A stretch of DNA of 64,000 nt from Providencia sp. PROV188 (GCF_027595165.1 NZ_CP097291.1:1116001-1180000), one strand, 5' to 3'; numbered from the stretch's first letter, positions 29,224 through 41,862 are shown. Numbers and translations are program-made. The notes: generated by a model not told the origin, from the sequence alone.

Positions 29224-29253
29224 TGGTCAATATATTGACTCTGTTTTACGACA

Positions 29254-29757
29254 CTACTCAATATTGGCTTCTAATAACCACAGGAATTTATCCAGATCGC
29301 GAGATGCGGCGGTAAACATATCTGCGGTATTTTCATCTTCAACTTCATCGATAGCTTTACGAATATCATTTGCAACAACAGCATATCGTTCAGCTAATGC
29401 TTTTAAATGGTCTTGTACAGAATGAATATCCAATGGATAAGCTTCTAATGATGTAAACTTATTGACTTGTTGTGATGTTCCTGTGGCGATGCCACCTAAC
29501 TGAACCGCACGCTCAGCGAATTCATCCAAGTGCCCAATGATGCTATCTCTAAAGCCATCTAACATCTCATGCACTGCGATAAAGTTGCGACCGCGCATGT
29601 TCCAATGTGCTTGTTTAGTGATTAAAGAGAGATCGGTGAAATGGATAACCATCATGTTTAAGATACCGATGGTTTCTAATTTTACACTATCTTCAATATC
29701 ATTACGGGTATATAAAAGTTCAGTTGAAGAGGTTTTAAATAATTTTGCAGTATTCAT
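29254..29757 (-). CDS. dps: DNA-binding ferritin-like protein Dps
   Basis: A 167-residue starvation and oxidative-stress protein that forms dodecamers, coats DNA and oxidises iron with peroxide. The ferroxidase region is clear: [20 protein letters not shown] followed by [14 protein letters not shown]. The N-terminus has Lys residues ([11 protein letters not shown]) that in E. coli contact DNA. It is monocistronic, with its own terminator and a 290-base upstream region. OxyR, IHF and RpoS controls are known from E. coli, but I could not place their sites here. Confidence 0.96.
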   Translation of the reverse strand: MNTAKLFKTSSTELLYTRNDIEDSVKLETIGILNMMVIHFTDLSLITKQAHWNMRGRNFIAVHEMLDGFRDSIIGHLDEFAERAVQLGGIATGTSQQVNKFTSLEAYPLDIHSVQDHLKALAERYAVVANDIRKAIDEVEDENTADMFTAASRDLDKFLWLLEANIE

Positions 29758-29991
29758 AGAATTTCCTCTCTTAAATATAATTAACTCAATTGTCTTGTCT
29801 GCTTATAAATATAGAGTGTAAAGCTAAGAATGTCATAAAGTAATAATCTATTACTTTAATAGGCAGGACGATGATATTTTTTTTGGGCGTTTATTTAGAT
29901 TTTACCAATCGAATCTATCGATGTGACATTTCAAATAAATGAAGATTACCTTACAAGATAATGAAATAAAAAATGAACAAAGAAAAAAAGT

Positions 29992-30020
29992 AAAAAAGCT
30001 AATAGAATTGCCTATTAGCC
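29992..30020 (-). terminator. Terminator after rhtA
   Basis: On the minus strand GCTAATAG and CTATTAGC (30012-30019 and 29998-30005) form an 8-base stem followed immediately by TTTTTTA. Confidence 0.85.
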
Positions 30021-30049
30021 TTTAATAAAAGTGAAGATGACGTAATTAT

Positions 30050-30937
30050 TTACGATACTTTTTCAATCTTTGATTTGGGTACCGAAGTGGATGTTGAGCC
30101 AATAGACGCGCATACAATACACAACAGCGCTAACCATTGTGTCATCGTTAAATGTTCTTGTAGGAAGACAATGCCTAAAAATGCTCCCATGCAAGGCTCT
30201 AGACTCATTAGAGTACCGAAGGTTTTTGCGGGCAGCTTGGTTAACGCTATCATCTCTAATGTATACGGAAATGCGGTAGACAAAATAGCAACCCCTAAAG
30301 CCAAAGGTAGAATGGCTGGGTCAAACATCGCTTCAACCCCGGTTTGCATTAATCCAATCGGGAAGAAAATCAGCGCAGAAATCAACGAACCCACAGCAAC
30401 CGTTGCGGCACCATAACCTGCGCCAGCGCGTTGACCAAAGATAATATAAATCGCCCAGCAGACACCAGCACCTAAAGCATAAGCGGCACCAACGAGATCG
30501 AGAGAGTCAATGTTATTGCCAATAGGCAGTAAGAATAGCAACCCAGCAATGACAAGCCCAATCCATAAAAAATCAATAGGGCGGCGAGAAGAGAACATCG
30601 CAACGGCTAATGGGCCCGTAAACTCAAGTGCGACCGCAATTCCTAAAGGGATACGCTCAAGCGCTAAATAAAACAGGTAGTTCATGGTTCCGAGAGATAA
30701 ACCATAAGCAAGCAGTGGTCCCAGAGAGCTTTTTCTAAAATTTAAACGCCATGGTTTAAAGATCACACACAAAATAATCGTGGCAAGCAACAAACGTAAA
30801 CCGGTAACACCTGGTGCGCCGATAAGTGGGAACAATGTTTTAGCTAAAGAGGCACCACTTTGGATTGACATCATTGCCAGTAATAGCAAGCCTATCGGTA
30901 ATAGCGGAAAAGCACTCTTTTTAGTATCGGCAGACAT
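30050..30937 (-). CDS. rhtA: Threonine/homoserine exporter RhtA (EamA family)
   Basis: A 295-residue inner-membrane exporter with ten hydrophobic segments in two EamA repeats. It closely follows E. coli RhtA in SIQSGASLAKTLFPLIGAPG, YLFYLALERIPLGIAVALEF and SSRRPIDFLW. RhtA exports homoserine and threonine and protects from toxic amino acid analogues. It is also next to dps in E. coli, so local synteny supports the assignment. Confidence 0.94.
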   Translation of the reverse strand: MSADTKKSAFPLLPIGLLLLAMMSIQSGASLAKTLFPLIGAPGVTGLRLLLATIILCVIFKPWRLNFRKSSLGPLLAYGLSLGTMNYLFYLALERIPLGIAVALEFTGPLAVAMFSSRRPIDFLWIGLVIAGLLFLLPIGNNIDSLDLVGAAYALGAGVCWAIYIIFGQRAGAGYGAATVAVGSLISALIFFPIGLMQTGVEAMFDPAILPLALGVAILSTAFPYTLEMIALTKLPAKTFGTLMSLEPCMGAFLGIVFLQEHLTMTQWLALLCIVCASIGSTSTSVPKSKIEKVS

Positions 30938-31238
30938 GAATAAAAAACCTCAAAAAAACGTTAGGAACGTCGATAAAACCCACACGGTATATACAGATAA
31001 AATGGGTAAATCTAAATAATAATGGTGGTTTGTTGGGATATTTACCCTAAGCCAGCAAATTGGCGTGAATTATCTCACAGAATTCATGCAGATTATATTG
31101 CTTTGTTGAGAGCGAAAAATTCATCATATTATTTAATATTGGATAACGACTAAAAATAAAATATTGTGAGTTGAGCTTCTTTGAGGGTACCGTATAATTT
31201 TGCGCTTACAAGAATGATAATAGGAATGAAAATAGAAC
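30938..31238. other. Divergent intergenic region rhtA / LOG-family gene
   Basis: About 300 AT-rich bases between divergent genes. Nothing beyond a plausible ribosome binding site (AGGAATG) before 31239 was identified. Confidence 0.5.
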
Positions 31239-31814
31239 ATGAAAAAAATTAAAAGCGTCGCGGTTTATTGTGGTTCAAGCATGGGGACGAATGAAATTTA
31301 TCAAAAACAAGCCATTGAGTTTGCAAAAGAGCTGGTAAAGCGTGATATCGCTTTAGTCTACGGTGGTGCGAGTGTTGGGCTGATGGGAACCGTTGCCGAT
31401 ACGGTATTATCTTTAGGCGGCAAGGCTATTGGTGTGATCCCATCCCTGCTTGAAGAGCGTGAAATCTCGCATAAAAATCTGACCGAACTGTACAAAGTTG
31501 ACACCATGCATCAGCGCAAAAGCAAAATGATTGAACTTGCTGATGGTTTTGTCGCAATGCCTGGTGGATACGGCACTTTAGAAGAATACAGCGAAGTGTT
31601 CACATGGAGTCAAATTGGTTTACATACTAAGCCTTGCGGATTATTCAATATTAATAATTACTGGCAGCCTCTGATTGATATGACCAATAAAATGGCGGAT
31701 GAGGGCTTTTTACATGAAAAATATCGTCATATGGCGATTGTGGAATCATCCCCAGCCAGTTTATTAGATCAATTTGAAACGTATATTGCACCACCAGTGA
31801 AAACTTACGACTAA
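31239..31814 (+). CDS. LOG family protein (TIGR00730, cytokinin-riboside phosphoribohydrolase type)
   Basis: A 191-residue Rossmann-fold protein with the family signature PGGYGTLEEYSEVFTW and the N-terminal VYCGSSMGTNEIY. Such proteins cleave nucleoside 5'-monophosphates to base and ribose 5-phosphate; older annotations call them lysine decarboxylases, which is incorrect for this family. It starts a short plus-strand unit with the GNAT gene 17 bases downstream. The physiological substrate in this organism is not known. Confidence 0.9.
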   Translation: MKKIKSVAVYCGSSMGTNEIYQKQAIEFAKELVKRDIALVYGGASVGLMGTVADTVLSLGGKAIGVIPSLLEEREISHKNLTELYKVDTMHQRKSKMIELADGFVAMPGGYGTLEEYSEVFTWSQIGLHTKPCGLFNINNYWQPLIDMTNKMADEGFLHEKYRHMAIVESSPASLLDQFETYIAPPVKTYD

Positions 31815-31831
31815 CTTATTCGGGTAGCTTT

Positions 31832-32290
31832 ATGATCAGAAAAGCAAAAAAAGAGGATTTATCAGCAATTCTTGCGCTCTACCAAATTTTATTTGCCGAG
31901 ATGGCTAAGTTTGATCGTGAAAGGTTACAAGCCGCGGAACAATCGAGTGAGTTTGTTGAAAATGCCATTGAGGATAATAAGTTTCATCTTTTAGTGGTTG
32001 ATCATGAAGGTGAAATCAAAGGTTTTTGTATTGCTCAAAAACAAACGGCAGATCCTTATAGTTGCATTGTGCCAAGGGATTTCGGTTATATTTTTGATTT
32101 GGTCATCTCTCCCGACTTTCGAGGTGAAAAAGCAGGTAAACAGCTCTTAGATGGAATGAAAGAGTGGGCTAAGTTGCAGAAATTTAGTCACTTAGAACTT
32201 TCAGTATTAGCGCAAAACCACCAAGCTATTAAGTTTTATGAGCGCGAAGGATTAGCCGAAGTATCCCGTACCATGGGGATCGCGTTGTAA
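31832..32290 (+). CDS. GNAT family N-acetyltransferase
   Basis: A 152-residue single-domain GNAT protein. The acetyl-CoA pyrophosphate loop is in the segment SPDFRGEKAGKQLLDG (the R/Q-x-x-G-x-G/A pattern), preceded by beta-4 FDLVI, and the C-terminal NHQAIKFYEREGL is the usual closing motif. The substrate cannot be predicted. It starts 17 bases after the LOG-family gene, and a terminator follows. Confidence 0.88.
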   Translation: MIRKAKKEDLSAILALYQILFAEMAKFDRERLQAAEQSSEFVENAIEDNKFHLLVVDHEGEIKGFCIAQKQTADPYSCIVPRDFGYIFDLVISPDFRGEKAGKQLLDGMKEWAKLQKFSHLELSVLAQNHQAIKFYEREGLAEVSRTMGIAL

Positions 32291-32296
32291 ATTTTT

Positions 32297-32325
32297 AAGC
32301 TCTCCATTATTGGGGAGCTTTTTAT
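32297..32325 (+). terminator. Terminator after the GNAT gene
   Basis: AAGCTCTCC (32297-32305) pairs with GGGGAGCTT (32312-32320) with one G-U, and TTTTA follows. Confidence 0.85.
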
Positions 32326-32521
32326 AGTATTAGCCCCCAAGGCATTATGAACAAATCATATCTTTTTCAGAAAAAGCAGCTCAAAAATGAGCACAAGATC
32401 TAAACGCGGGATTATGGCATAATGCGCGGCTATTTATTCTTATCAGACTTCAAGTCGGCGAGATAAGGGCAATTACGCCAATCTCGGGGCGACTCTACAA
32501 AGATCAATTTAAGGCATCGCA

Positions 32522-34120
32522 GTGTTAACAACCAACAATATCACTATGCAGTTTGGCAGTAAGCCGCTGTTTGAAAACATCTCAGTTAAATTCGGTACCG
32601 GTAACCGCTACGGTCTGATCGGTGCGAATGGTGCGGGTAAATCCACATTTATGAAAATTCTGGGTGGTGACTTAACGCCAACCGCAGGGAATGTGAGCAC
32701 CACGGATCCTAACGAGCGTTTAGGTAAATTACGCCAAGACCAGTTTGCATTCGAAGAGTTTACTGTTCTCGATACCGTTATCATGGGACATGCTGAGCTT
32801 TGGGATGTAAAGCAAGAGCGTGACAGAATTTATGCGATGCCAGAAATGAGTGAAGAAGATGGCTATCGCGTTGCAGATCTTGAAGTGGCTTACGGTGAAA
32901 TGGATGGCTATAGCGCGGAAGCGCGTGCGGGTGAGCTGCTATTAGGCGTCGGTATTCCGGTTGAGCAACATTATGGTCCAATGAGCGAAGTCGCGCCGGG
33001 TTGGAAACTGCGTGTGCTATTGGCTCAGGCATTATTTGCTGATCCAGATATTCTGTTACTTGATGAACCGACGAACAACTTGGATATCGATACCATCCGT
33101 TGGTTAGAACAAGTGCTGAATGACCGTAACTGCACCATGGTTATCATTTCCCATGATAGACACTTCTTAAATACCGTTTGTACGCACATGGCGGATTTAG
33201 ATTACGGTGAGCTGCGTTTATTCCCGGGTAACTACGATGAGTATATGATTGCGGCAACCCAAGCGAGAGAGCGTCTGTTATCTGATAACGCCAAGAAAAA
33301 AGCGCAAATTGCTGAGTTACAATCTTTCGTTAGCCGTTTCAGCGCTAACGCATCAAAATCTAAACAAGCGACTTCTCGTGCTCGTCAAATTGATAAAATT
33401 CAATTAGATGAAGTTAAAGCCTCTAGTCGTCAAAACCCATTCATTCGTTTTGAACAAGAGAAAAAACTGTTCCGTAATGCTTTAGAATTAGAAGCGGTCA
33501 CTAACGGTTACGATCAAGGTCCTCTGTTTAAAAACGTGAACCTATTAATGGAAGTGGGTGAGAAAATGGCGGTTATCGGTGCTAACGGTATCGGTAAAAC
33601 CACATTCTTAAAAACCTTAGTCGGTGAGCAACCTGCGACAAGCGGAATCGTCAAATGGTCTGAAAACCATAACATTGGTTATTATGCGCAAGACCACGCA
33701 GAAGACTTCGATACTGACCTGAACGTGTTTGACTGGATGAGCCAGTGGAAAAGTGAAGGGGATGATGAGCAAGCGGTTCGCAGTATTTTAGGTCGCTTAC
33801 TATTCTCTCAAGACGATATTAAGAAAAAAGTGTCGGTCTTATCAGGTGGTGAGCAGGGTCGTATGTTATTTGGTAAGTTGATGATGCAACAGCCAAATAT
33901 TTTGATTATGGATGAACCGACCAACCACTTAGATATGGAATCCATTGAATCATTGAACTTAGCATTGGAAATGTATCAAGGAACGCTGATTTTCGTTTCC
34001 CATGACCGTGAGTTTGTGAGTTCACTGGCAACTCGTATTCTTGAGATTAAAGAAGATAAAGTGATTGATTTTAAAGGTACTTATGACGAGTACCTGAAAA
34101 GCCAAGGTGTTGTTATCTAA
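32522..34120 (+). CDS. ybiT: ABC-F family ATPase YbiT
   Basis: A 532-residue soluble protein of two ABC ATPase domains without membrane segments, an ABC-F translation factor thought to act at the ribosomal E site. Walker A motifs are GANGAGKST and GANGIGKTT, with Walker [12 protein letters not shown] and [11 protein letters not shown]. The linker between the domains ([21 protein letters not shown]) is the P-site tRNA-interacting region. A GTG at 32522 is used, preceded by AAGG at 7 bases. It is very close to E. coli YbiT throughout. Confidence 0.95.
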   Translation: MLTTNNITMQFGSKPLFENISVKFGTGNRYGLIGANGAGKSTFMKILGGDLTPTAGNVSTTDPNERLGKLRQDQFAFEEFTVLDTVIMGHAELWDVKQERDRIYAMPEMSEEDGYRVADLEVAYGEMDGYSAEARAGELLLGVGIPVEQHYGPMSEVAPGWKLRVLLAQALFADPDILLLDEPTNNLDIDTIRWLEQVLNDRNCTMVIISHDRHFLNTVCTHMADLDYGELRLFPGNYDEYMIAATQARERLLSDNAKKKAQIAELQSFVSRFSANASKSKQATSRARQIDKIQLDEVKASSRQNPFIRFEQEKKLFRNALELEAVTNGYDQGPLFKNVNLLMEVGEKMAVIGANGIGKTTFLKTLVGEQPATSGIVKWSENHNIGYYAQDHAEDFDTDLNVFDWMSQWKSEGDDEQAVRSILGRLLFSQDDIKKKVSVLSGGEQGRMLFGKLMMQQPNILIMDEPTNHLDMESIESLNLALEMYQGTLIFVSHDREFVSSLATRILEIKEDKVIDFKGTYDEYLKSQGVVI

Positions 34121-34134
34121 TCTTGTTTGAATAA

Positions 34135-34175
34135 AAAAATAGCCCCGCTGGTGTGATACCCGAGGGGCTATTTTT
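34135..34175. terminator. Bidirectional terminator between ybiT and yjdM
   Basis: AAAATAGCCCC (ending at 34146) pairs with GGGGCTATTTT (34164-34174). T-runs follow on both strands, between convergent genes. Confidence 0.9.
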
Positions 34176-34210
34176 ATTTAGCTGTTCAAAATGGCAGAAC
34201 AGCCTCAAAA

Positions 34211-34546
34211 TTAGTTTTTCTTCACAAACTCAGATTTCAGTTTCATTTGACCGAAACCATCGATTTTACAATCGATATTGTGATCGCCTTCCACTAAACG
34301 GATACCTTTAACGCGGGTACCGATTTTCAGCATTGAAGAACTACCTTTCACTTTAAGATCTTTGATTACGGTAACAGTATCGCCATCAGCTAATAAGTTG
34401 CCATTAGCATCTTTTACGATGAGTTCATCAATGTCAGTAACTGGCTCAGCATCATTCCATTCGTGCGCGCACTCAGGGCAGATGTACATATCGTTGTCAG
34501 TATAGGTATATTCAGACTGACATTTTGGGCAAGGAGGTAATGACAT
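34211..34546 (-). CDS. yjdM: Zinc-ribbon protein YjdM (PhnA family)
   Basis: A 111-residue protein with an N-terminal zinc ribbon ([21 protein letters not shown]) and a C-terminal SH3-like domain ([20 protein letters not shown]). It was named PhnA in E. coli for a supposed role in alkylphosphonate use, but it is not part of the C-P lyase pathway and its function is unclear. ATG 34546 gives MSLPPCPKC as in E. coli; the frame is open to 34579. Confidence 0.92.
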   Translation of the reverse strand: MSLPPCPKCQSEYTYTDNDMYICPECAHEWNDAEPVTDIDELIVKDANGNLLADGDTVTVIKDLKVKGSSSMLKIGTRVKGIRLVEGDHNIDCKIDGFGQMKLKSEFVKKN

Positions 34547-34680
34547 ATTTATATTCTCAGTAATGACTGACACAGTCATAGTTCAAATCAGTAGGGATAA
34601 CGAGGTTCCCCGAAAGGGGGATAGTATAAGACCAAAGACAAGATAAATGAATTTTTAGGAATATTCCTAATTTTGTATCT

Positions 34681-34708
34681 TAAAAAATGGCGAGACTTAG
34701 CTCGCCAT
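34681..34708 (-). terminator. Terminator after moeB
   Basis: The stem ATGGCGAG (34687-34694) with CTCGCCAT (34701-34708) is followed on the minus strand by TTTTTTAA. It lies just after the moeB stop. Confidence 0.9.
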
Positions 34709-34716
34709 GAAGAATC

Positions 34717-35475
34717 TTAGGAGCAAACCTCACAATGAGGGTCTTTATTGAGTTTAAATTGGCGAAAATCCAGCGTCATCGCATCAAATAACAGCACTTT
34801 TCCAACATTGACTTTGCCGTACTGGGCTAGCAATTTGATGGTTTCCATCGCTTCTAATGTGCCAATTGTCCCCACCAGCGGCGCCATGACGCCAGCCTCT
34901 ACACATGTCAGGCTATTTTCTCCAAACAGTCGGCTTAGGCAGTGATAGCAGGGCATTCCTTCTTCATAGGTAAATACGGAAAGTTGCCCTTCCATACGAA
35001 TTGCAGCACCCGAAACAAAAGGAATTTTGTGTTTAAAGCAGAGGCGATTAAGCTGCTCGCGAATGGAAACATTATCCGTGCAATCTAAGATTACATGATG
35101 CTGTTGAACTAATTGTTCTAGCTCATGATCATCCAATTGCGCGTTAACAGTATCAATCTGGATATGAGGATTGATGGCCGCTAGCTGCGCTTTTGCTGAA
35201 TCTACTTTAGGTTCACCGATAGTCGCGTCGCGGTGCAGGATTTGGCGCTGCAAATTTGATAGGGAAACCGTATCAAAATCTACGAGGGTTAAATAACCGA
35301 CACCCGCGGCGGCGAGGTATTGTGTCGCCGCGCAGCCAAGTCCACCAAGCCCAACGACCAAGGCTTTACCTGCCTTCAGCTTTTCCTGCCCGTCAAAATC
35401 GAAGCCGCGTAAGATAATTTGGCGGTTATAACGTAGCATTTCCTGATCAGTCAGTTCTTGCACAGTCTTACTCAC
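34717..35475 (-). CDS. moeB: Molybdopterin-synthase adenylyltransferase MoeB
   Basis: An E1-like enzyme of 252 residues that adenylates the C-terminal glycine of MoaD, encoded at 14194 in this window. The ATP-binding loop is [19 protein letters not shown], and the conserved Asp lies in [15 protein letters not shown]. The structural zinc cysteines are in PCYHCL and HCEVCS. It overlaps the end of moeA by 8 bases, forming the moeAB operon as in E. coli. Confidence 0.96.
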   Translation of the reverse strand: MSKTVQELTDQEMLRYNRQIILRGFDFDGQEKLKAGKALVVGLGGLGCAATQYLAAAGVGYLTLVDFDTVSLSNLQRQILHRDATIGEPKVDSAKAQLAAINPHIQIDTVNAQLDDHELEQLVQQHHVILDCTDNVSIREQLNRLCFKHKIPFVSGAAIRMEGQLSVFTYEEGMPCYHCLSRLFGENSLTCVEAGVMAPLVGTIGTLEAMETIKLLAQYGKVNVGKVLLFDAMTLDFRQFKLNKDPHCEVCS

Positions 35476-36709
35476 TTTTTAATAAGTAATTGAACATTTC
35501 CACATCAACCATTTCACCTGCCGCCACTTTTCCACGCTCACGTTCTAATACAATAAAGCAGTTTGCTTGGCTAAAAGAACTGAAGACATGTGAGCCTTGG
35601 TGCCCTGTAGTCGCCACTTGTAGCTGACCTTGTTCATTGACGCTTAAAATGCCTCGTTGGAAATCAAGGCGTCCAGGTGATTTTTTCAGTGGTGTAGTGA
35701 CAGGAACTTTGAAGCGGACAGGGGCTTTCCATTGGCTATGGCCGCTGAGGCGAGCAATTAATGGCTGAACTAATTGATAGAAAGTCAGCGCGGCAGAGAC
35801 AGGGTTACCTGGTAAGCCACAGAACCACGCGGAACTTAGCTTGCCAAATGCGAAAGGTTTACCTGGCTTGATAGCTAATTTCCAAAATCCAATCTCACCC
35901 AGTTCATCCAAAATTTGTTTGGTGTAATCCGCTTCGCCGACAGAGACGCCGCCGCTGCTGATGACTAAATCAGCACATTGGTTAGCTTCAATAAAGGTTT
36001 GCTTGAGTTTTTCTGGTGAGTCGGGGATAACGCCAAAATCCAGCACTTCGCAATTGAGTTTTTCTAACATTAAGCGAACGGCAAAACGGTTTGTGTCATA
36101 AATTTGCCCCTCAGCCAGAGGTTCGCCTACTGCTTGAAGCTCATCACCGGTTGAGAACACGGCAACTTTCAAACGGCGCTGGACTGTCACATTCGCAATT
36201 CCAAGAGACGCTATCAATGGTAGCTGTGTGGTGGAGAGTAAGGTTCCGGCAGGGAATACCGCACTACCTTGGGCAATATCTTCACCAGCTTTACGGATAT
36301 TGTTTCCTTGCTTGAAGCTTTCCGTAAAAATAATTCCTTGATCAGTTTGTTCTGTGGCTTCTTGCATGACAACGGTATCAACACCTTCAGGAATAGGCGC
36401 TCCCGTCATGATCCTTACACAGCTACCTGCGGGTAATTTTCCTTCCATTGGGTTGCCAGCAAAGGATTTTCCAGCGACGGGCATCGGGGTTTTTCCATCC
36501 CAATCAGCAAAGCGAAAACCATAACCATCCATCGCTGAGTTATCAAACGGCGGGACATTAATGGGAGAAATGAGGTCTTCGGCAATAATACGTTGGGCAG
36601 ACTCAGTTAGTGGAATGATTTCAGTGCTTGTGACAGTTGCGGTGTTTGAACGTAATTTTTCTAATGCAAGCTCTAGTGAAATCAAACCGTTAGTATGACA
36701 CTGGTCCAT
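35468..36709 (-). CDS. moeA: Molybdopterin molybdotransferase MoeA
   Basis: This 413-residue enzyme inserts molybdate into adenylylated molybdopterin. Motifs include [13 protein letters not shown] near residue 60, the substrate site [18 protein letters not shown], and [11 protein letters not shown], followed by [13 protein letters not shown]. The four-domain MoeA layout and length are as in E. coli. It is the first gene of moeAB. It is also the last gene of the block that matches the 17-19 min region of E. coli. Confidence 0.96.
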   Translation of the reverse strand: MDQCHTNGLISLELALEKLRSNTATVTSTEIIPLTESAQRIIAEDLISPINVPPFDNSAMDGYGFRFADWDGKTPMPVAGKSFAGNPMEGKLPAGSCVRIMTGAPIPEGVDTVVMQEATEQTDQGIIFTESFKQGNNIRKAGEDIAQGSAVFPAGTLLSTTQLPLIASLGIANVTVQRRLKVAVFSTGDELQAVGEPLAEGQIYDTNRFAVRLMLEKLNCEVLDFGVIPDSPEKLKQTFIEANQCADLVISSGGVSVGEADYTKQILDELGEIGFWKLAIKPGKPFAFGKLSSAWFCGLPGNPVSAALTFYQLVQPLIARLSGHSQWKAPVRFKVPVTTPLKKSPGRLDFQRGILSVNEQGQLQVATTGHQGSHVFSSFSQANCFIVLERERGKVAAGEMVDVEMFNYLLKSE

Positions 36710-37135
36710 AAATCGTTACCCCTTAATCTTGTTATTGGCCTTCGAGGCTTAAAATAAATTGTTGGCGGTATTATGTCAGATATAGCGCATTGGGTGAATG
36801 AATAGAAATTGATTACTGATAGCTTTTGGGTGGATAGTTTGTCTCATTTGGGTCACATATTGCGTTGTTTTAATGAATCCGTTATCGAAGAACACGATTT
36901 TTGCTAAAACAGAGCTACCAAAAAGGCTAAAATAAAGGGTGTTATTAATCGCATTTAAATAATGAAATAGTTATTTAAATGGCAAGGAGTATTCTGGATC
37001 GAGTCGCGCGATAACCTGCAAATATTTCATGCTGTTGATAGATGTATTACTGGATTATCTGCACTTGCTGCTTTAGAGTACCGCGCACACCTGCATTTTT
37101 ATAAAAATAGCGTTATACCATCTGTGGAGGATCCT
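36710..37135. other. Intergenic region moeA-folE at a synteny junction
   Basis: About 425 AT-rich bases between divergent genes, with no credible coding frame. The folE ribosome binding site GGAGG is at 37126-37130. Left of this region the gene order follows the E. coli 18 min region, and right of it the 45-48 min region. No repeat, integrase or tRNA remnant was seen at the join. Confidence 0.6.
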
Positions 37136-37795
37136 ATGTCATCTCTGAGTAAAGAGGCCGAATTAGTTCATGCTGCTTTGGAAGCAAGAGGGCTTGAAAC
37201 CCCGTTACGTATTCAACCAAAATCCGGTGAGGATCGTAAGCAACTGATTGAAGGACATATGACCGAAATTATGAAGTTGCTGAACTTAGATTTAACCGAT
37301 GATAGCTTAGCGGATACCCCGCGCCGTATCGCAAAAATGTATGTGGATGAGATTTTTTCGGGCCTTGACTATGCAAACTTCCCAAAAATCACATTAATTG
37401 AAAATAAAATGAATGTTGATGAAATGGTTACTGTGCGTGATATTACTCTGACCAGTACTTGTGAACACCACTTTGTGACGATCGATGGTAAAGCGATTGT
37501 GGCATACATCCCTAAAGATAAAGTGATTGGTTTATCGAAAATCAACCGTATTGTGCAGTTTTTCTCACAGCGCCCACAAGTTCAAGAACGTTTAACTCAG
37601 CAAATTTTAGTAGCTCTGCAAACGTTATTAGGCACCATGAATGTCGCGGTTTCTATTGATGCAGTTCATTACTGTGTGAAAGCTCGTGGTATACGTGATG
37701 CAACCAGTGCAACAACCACCACATCATTGGGTGGGCTGTTCAAGTCTAGCCAAAATACACGTCAAGAATTCTTACGTGCGGTTCGCCATCTCTAA
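37136..37795 (+). CDS. folE: GTP cyclohydrolase I (FolE)
   Basis: The first enzyme of tetrahydrofolate synthesis, converting GTP to dihydroneopterin triphosphate, 219 residues. Zinc and active-site residues are in [15 protein letters not shown] and [14 protein letters not shown]. The motif [12 protein letters not shown] is typical. ATG 37136 is chosen because GGAGG ends 5 bases upstream; a GTG at 37124 overlaps that site. Three bases separate it from yeiB, the same neighbour as in E. coli. Confidence 0.97.
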   Translation: MSSLSKEAELVHAALEARGLETPLRIQPKSGEDRKQLIEGHMTEIMKLLNLDLTDDSLADTPRRIAKMYVDEIFSGLDYANFPKITLIENKMNVDEMVTVRDITLTSTCEHHFVTIDGKAIVAYIPKDKVIGLSKINRIVQFFSQRPQVQERLTQQILVALQTLLGTMNVAVSIDAVHYCVKARGIRDATSATTTTSLGGLFKSSQNTRQEFLRAVRHL

Positions 37796-37798
37796 TTT

Positions 37799-39705
<1,907 letters not shown>

Positions 39706-39786
39706 CTATAATAATTAGTGCTAACAATTAATAGGCTACTTGACTTAATTTCGTGACGCAAGTCGCGTAACGTAAAATCGTGTCAA

Positions 39787-39822
39787 TATGGCATCGAATT
39801 GAAAAACAATAAGATGCCGTAT
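39787..39822 (-). terminator. Hairpin after the rhomboid gene
   Basis: On the minus strand ATACGGCATC and GATGCCATAT pair across a 16-base loop. No T-run follows, so it is a weak terminator candidate. Confidence 0.35.
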
Positions 39823-39828
39823 GTTGGT

Positions 39829-41862
39829 TTATTCGTTCGGTAGTCCACCAAAACAGAGTAATGGACTGATGGTGTTTCTATCGACGGATTTTTGTTTATC
39901 AACCACATAAAATGATTTTGGGTAAGTGATCACCCAAACGTTATCAGTTTCAGCAATCCCTTGAATATATTCACCATTTGTTGGGACCGGCAGAACATTT
40001 TGGATATTCAATGTCTTGAGGCTGGTGGAGACCAGTGGAACCTGGGCTTCACTAGGGTATTGTGGCAAATAGTAAGCTTGGGTTAACGCCGTATTGATGC
40101 CATATCGACCATACTGTATATCGCTATTATTTCCACACCAATGATATTCTGTGATAGGCGAGGCTGGTGCTGTGACATGAGCGAGAATAAAGCGGGTATC
40201 TGTCACCATCCAGATGGATTGGCTATCTGGTGTGAAATAAAATTCTCTAACAGAATCATAATAATTCTCTACCGTAAACCAAGGTTTTGCACTAAATGTA
40301 AGTGTTTGAGTATCTAACAGATAGGCAGCTTGGGTGACATTATCATACAGCGCTAGATGTTTTTCATCGGGGGACAGTGCTGCTGGCATCTGAACGCCGA
40401 AAGCACCTTGATACTCTTGGCTATCAGGGAAGGTAAGCTTTTTCTCGACGGTATTATTTGAAAGGTTAATCACCGCGATACTGTTTTCTACGCCGCTTGT
40501 GACAAATGCACGTGGGCTATTTTTCATCACATAAATTTGGCGAGGGAAAAAGCTAGTTTCAATATTGGCCTCTACTTTTTGCGCGTCGATATCAATCACA
40601 CTCACGCTGTTTGGTTGAAGCGAAGCAACATACAGTTTCTTTCCATCGTTACTAAGTGCTGCGCCATAGGCACCCATTCCACGGCAGCGATTAGAGCTAC
40701 AGCCTGTTTCATTTTTGGGTAATGGAAGCTGAATAGTAAACAGCAATTTCCAATCATCTTTGGCTGAAGAGTAAGCGCTAACTAGGTTGGCTTCTTCGTC
40801 TGTGATAAAGATCCTCTGGTGGGCATCATCACTGAGAATAAAGCTCGGTTCAATTAATTCAGGGGCTTGAATTTGAATACCAGCAACTTGCTCTTCAGAT
40901 TGTGTGGCGGGGAGTGATGCAAGCTCCTCTTCAGCAGCCTTTTCCATTACTCGCTTAGCTTGCTCTGCTTTGGCTGAATTAAGCTCTTTATCTAGCTCTT
41001 GAAAGATGAACTCACGCTCAGCAACAAGATCTTCATCAGTCGAAAATGATTGCTGGTGGATAACGAATGCTAAAATTCCCCCCATGATTAACACAACGAG
41101 TAAATCTAACACGTACTTTTTGGCAGGAATGAGAACGAAAGCAAAGCCAATTACGGCACCTGCAAGCGCGCCACCAATATGAGCAGCATTATCCACCCCC
41201 GATTGCATCCCGTTAATTAAGGTTAATGCAATCATGGCAATAATATTGTAGAGAGGGCGCTTAAGGGTATCGCGAGCGTCTTTAGTGAGGTCTGGGTTAT
41301 TGAGCTGTTTTAAGAGTTCAATCACTGATGCAGCGGCGAGACCCATAATCGCCCCAGACGCGCCCAAGCTGACAGTAATATAGACGGTATTATCATTCTG
41401 TAGCAGGCTGCTCCATGACATTATGTCAAAGCGACGCATTGCGCTGTTTAAGGCTTCTTGGTATTGCCAAGCTGCACTGACAAACGACCCTACAATCCCT
41501 GCAAATAGATAGATTGCAAGATAACGAAATTTGCCAAAAGCGCGTTCACATTCAATACCAATTACCAGTAAGGCAAGGGTATTTAGCCCTAAATGTAACC
41601 ATCCGGAATGTAGCACTATGCTAATAGGATAACGCCACCAATCACCGGTGAGAGAAAGCTGATAGACGCTTGCTCCGAAGAGCAACAAATTGTATTCCTG
41701 AGATTCAAGTGGTGCAGCAAAGTTAAGCTGATAAAAATAGACACCAATATTAAGAATCGCAATAAGCAGTGTGAGTGCTATCGCCCATAGGGAAAACTTG
41801 CGAATATTTTTTTGGGGCGCAGATTCAGGCGGCGTTGATTCAGGTATGGTTGGCTCTGACAT
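39829..41862 (-). CDS. Rhomboid-family intramembrane serine protease fused to a C-terminal beta-propeller
   Basis: A 677-residue protein. Residues 1-245 are a rhomboid domain: HSGWLHLGLN (His85, His90, Asn94), catalytic Ser169 in GASG, and catalytic His228 in AHIGG. A seventh hydrophobic segment follows (LLVVLIMGGILAFVIH, near 253-269), then a charged helical linker (280-320). Residues 330-677 carry repeats of the YVTN/beta-propeller kind (ALSNDGKKLYVASLQPNSVS, FVTSGVENSIAVINLSNNTV). Counting seven segments, the propeller should be periplasmic. It is much longer than the 281-residue Providencia AarA, so this is a second, distinct rhomboid. Substrates are unknown. All catalytic residues are present. 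Confidence 0.88.
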   Translation of the reverse strand: MSEPTIPESTPPESAPQKNIRKFSLWAIALTLLIAILNIGVYFYQLNFAAPLESQEYNLLLFGASVYQLSLTGDWWRYPISIVLHSGWLHLGLNTLALLVIGIECERAFGKFRYLAIYLFAGIVGSFVSAAWQYQEALNSAMRRFDIMSWSSLLQNDNTVYITVSLGASGAIMGLAAASVIELLKQLNNPDLTKDARDTLKRPLYNIIAMIALTLINGMQSGVDNAAHIGGALAGAVIGFAFVLIPAKKYVLDLLVVLIMGGILAFVIHQQSFSTDEDLVAEREFIFQELDKELNSAKAEQAKRVMEKAAEEELASLPATQSEEQVAGIQIQAPELIEPSFILSDDAHQRIFITDEEANLVSAYSSAKDDWKLLFTIQLPLPKNETGCSSNRCRGMGAYGAALSNDGKKLYVASLQPNSVSVIDIDAQKVEANIETSFFPRQIYVMKNSPRAFVTSGVENSIAVINLSNNTVEKKLTFPDSQEYQGAFGVQMPAALSPDEKHLALYDNVTQAAYLLDTQTLTFSAKPWFTVENYYDSVREFYFTPDSQSIWMVTDTRFILAHVTAPASPITEYHWCGNNSDIQYGRYGINTALTQAYYLPQYPSEAQVPLVSTSLKTLNIQNVLPVPTNGEYIQGIAETDNVWVITYPKSFYVVDKQKSVDRNTISPLLCFGGLPNE

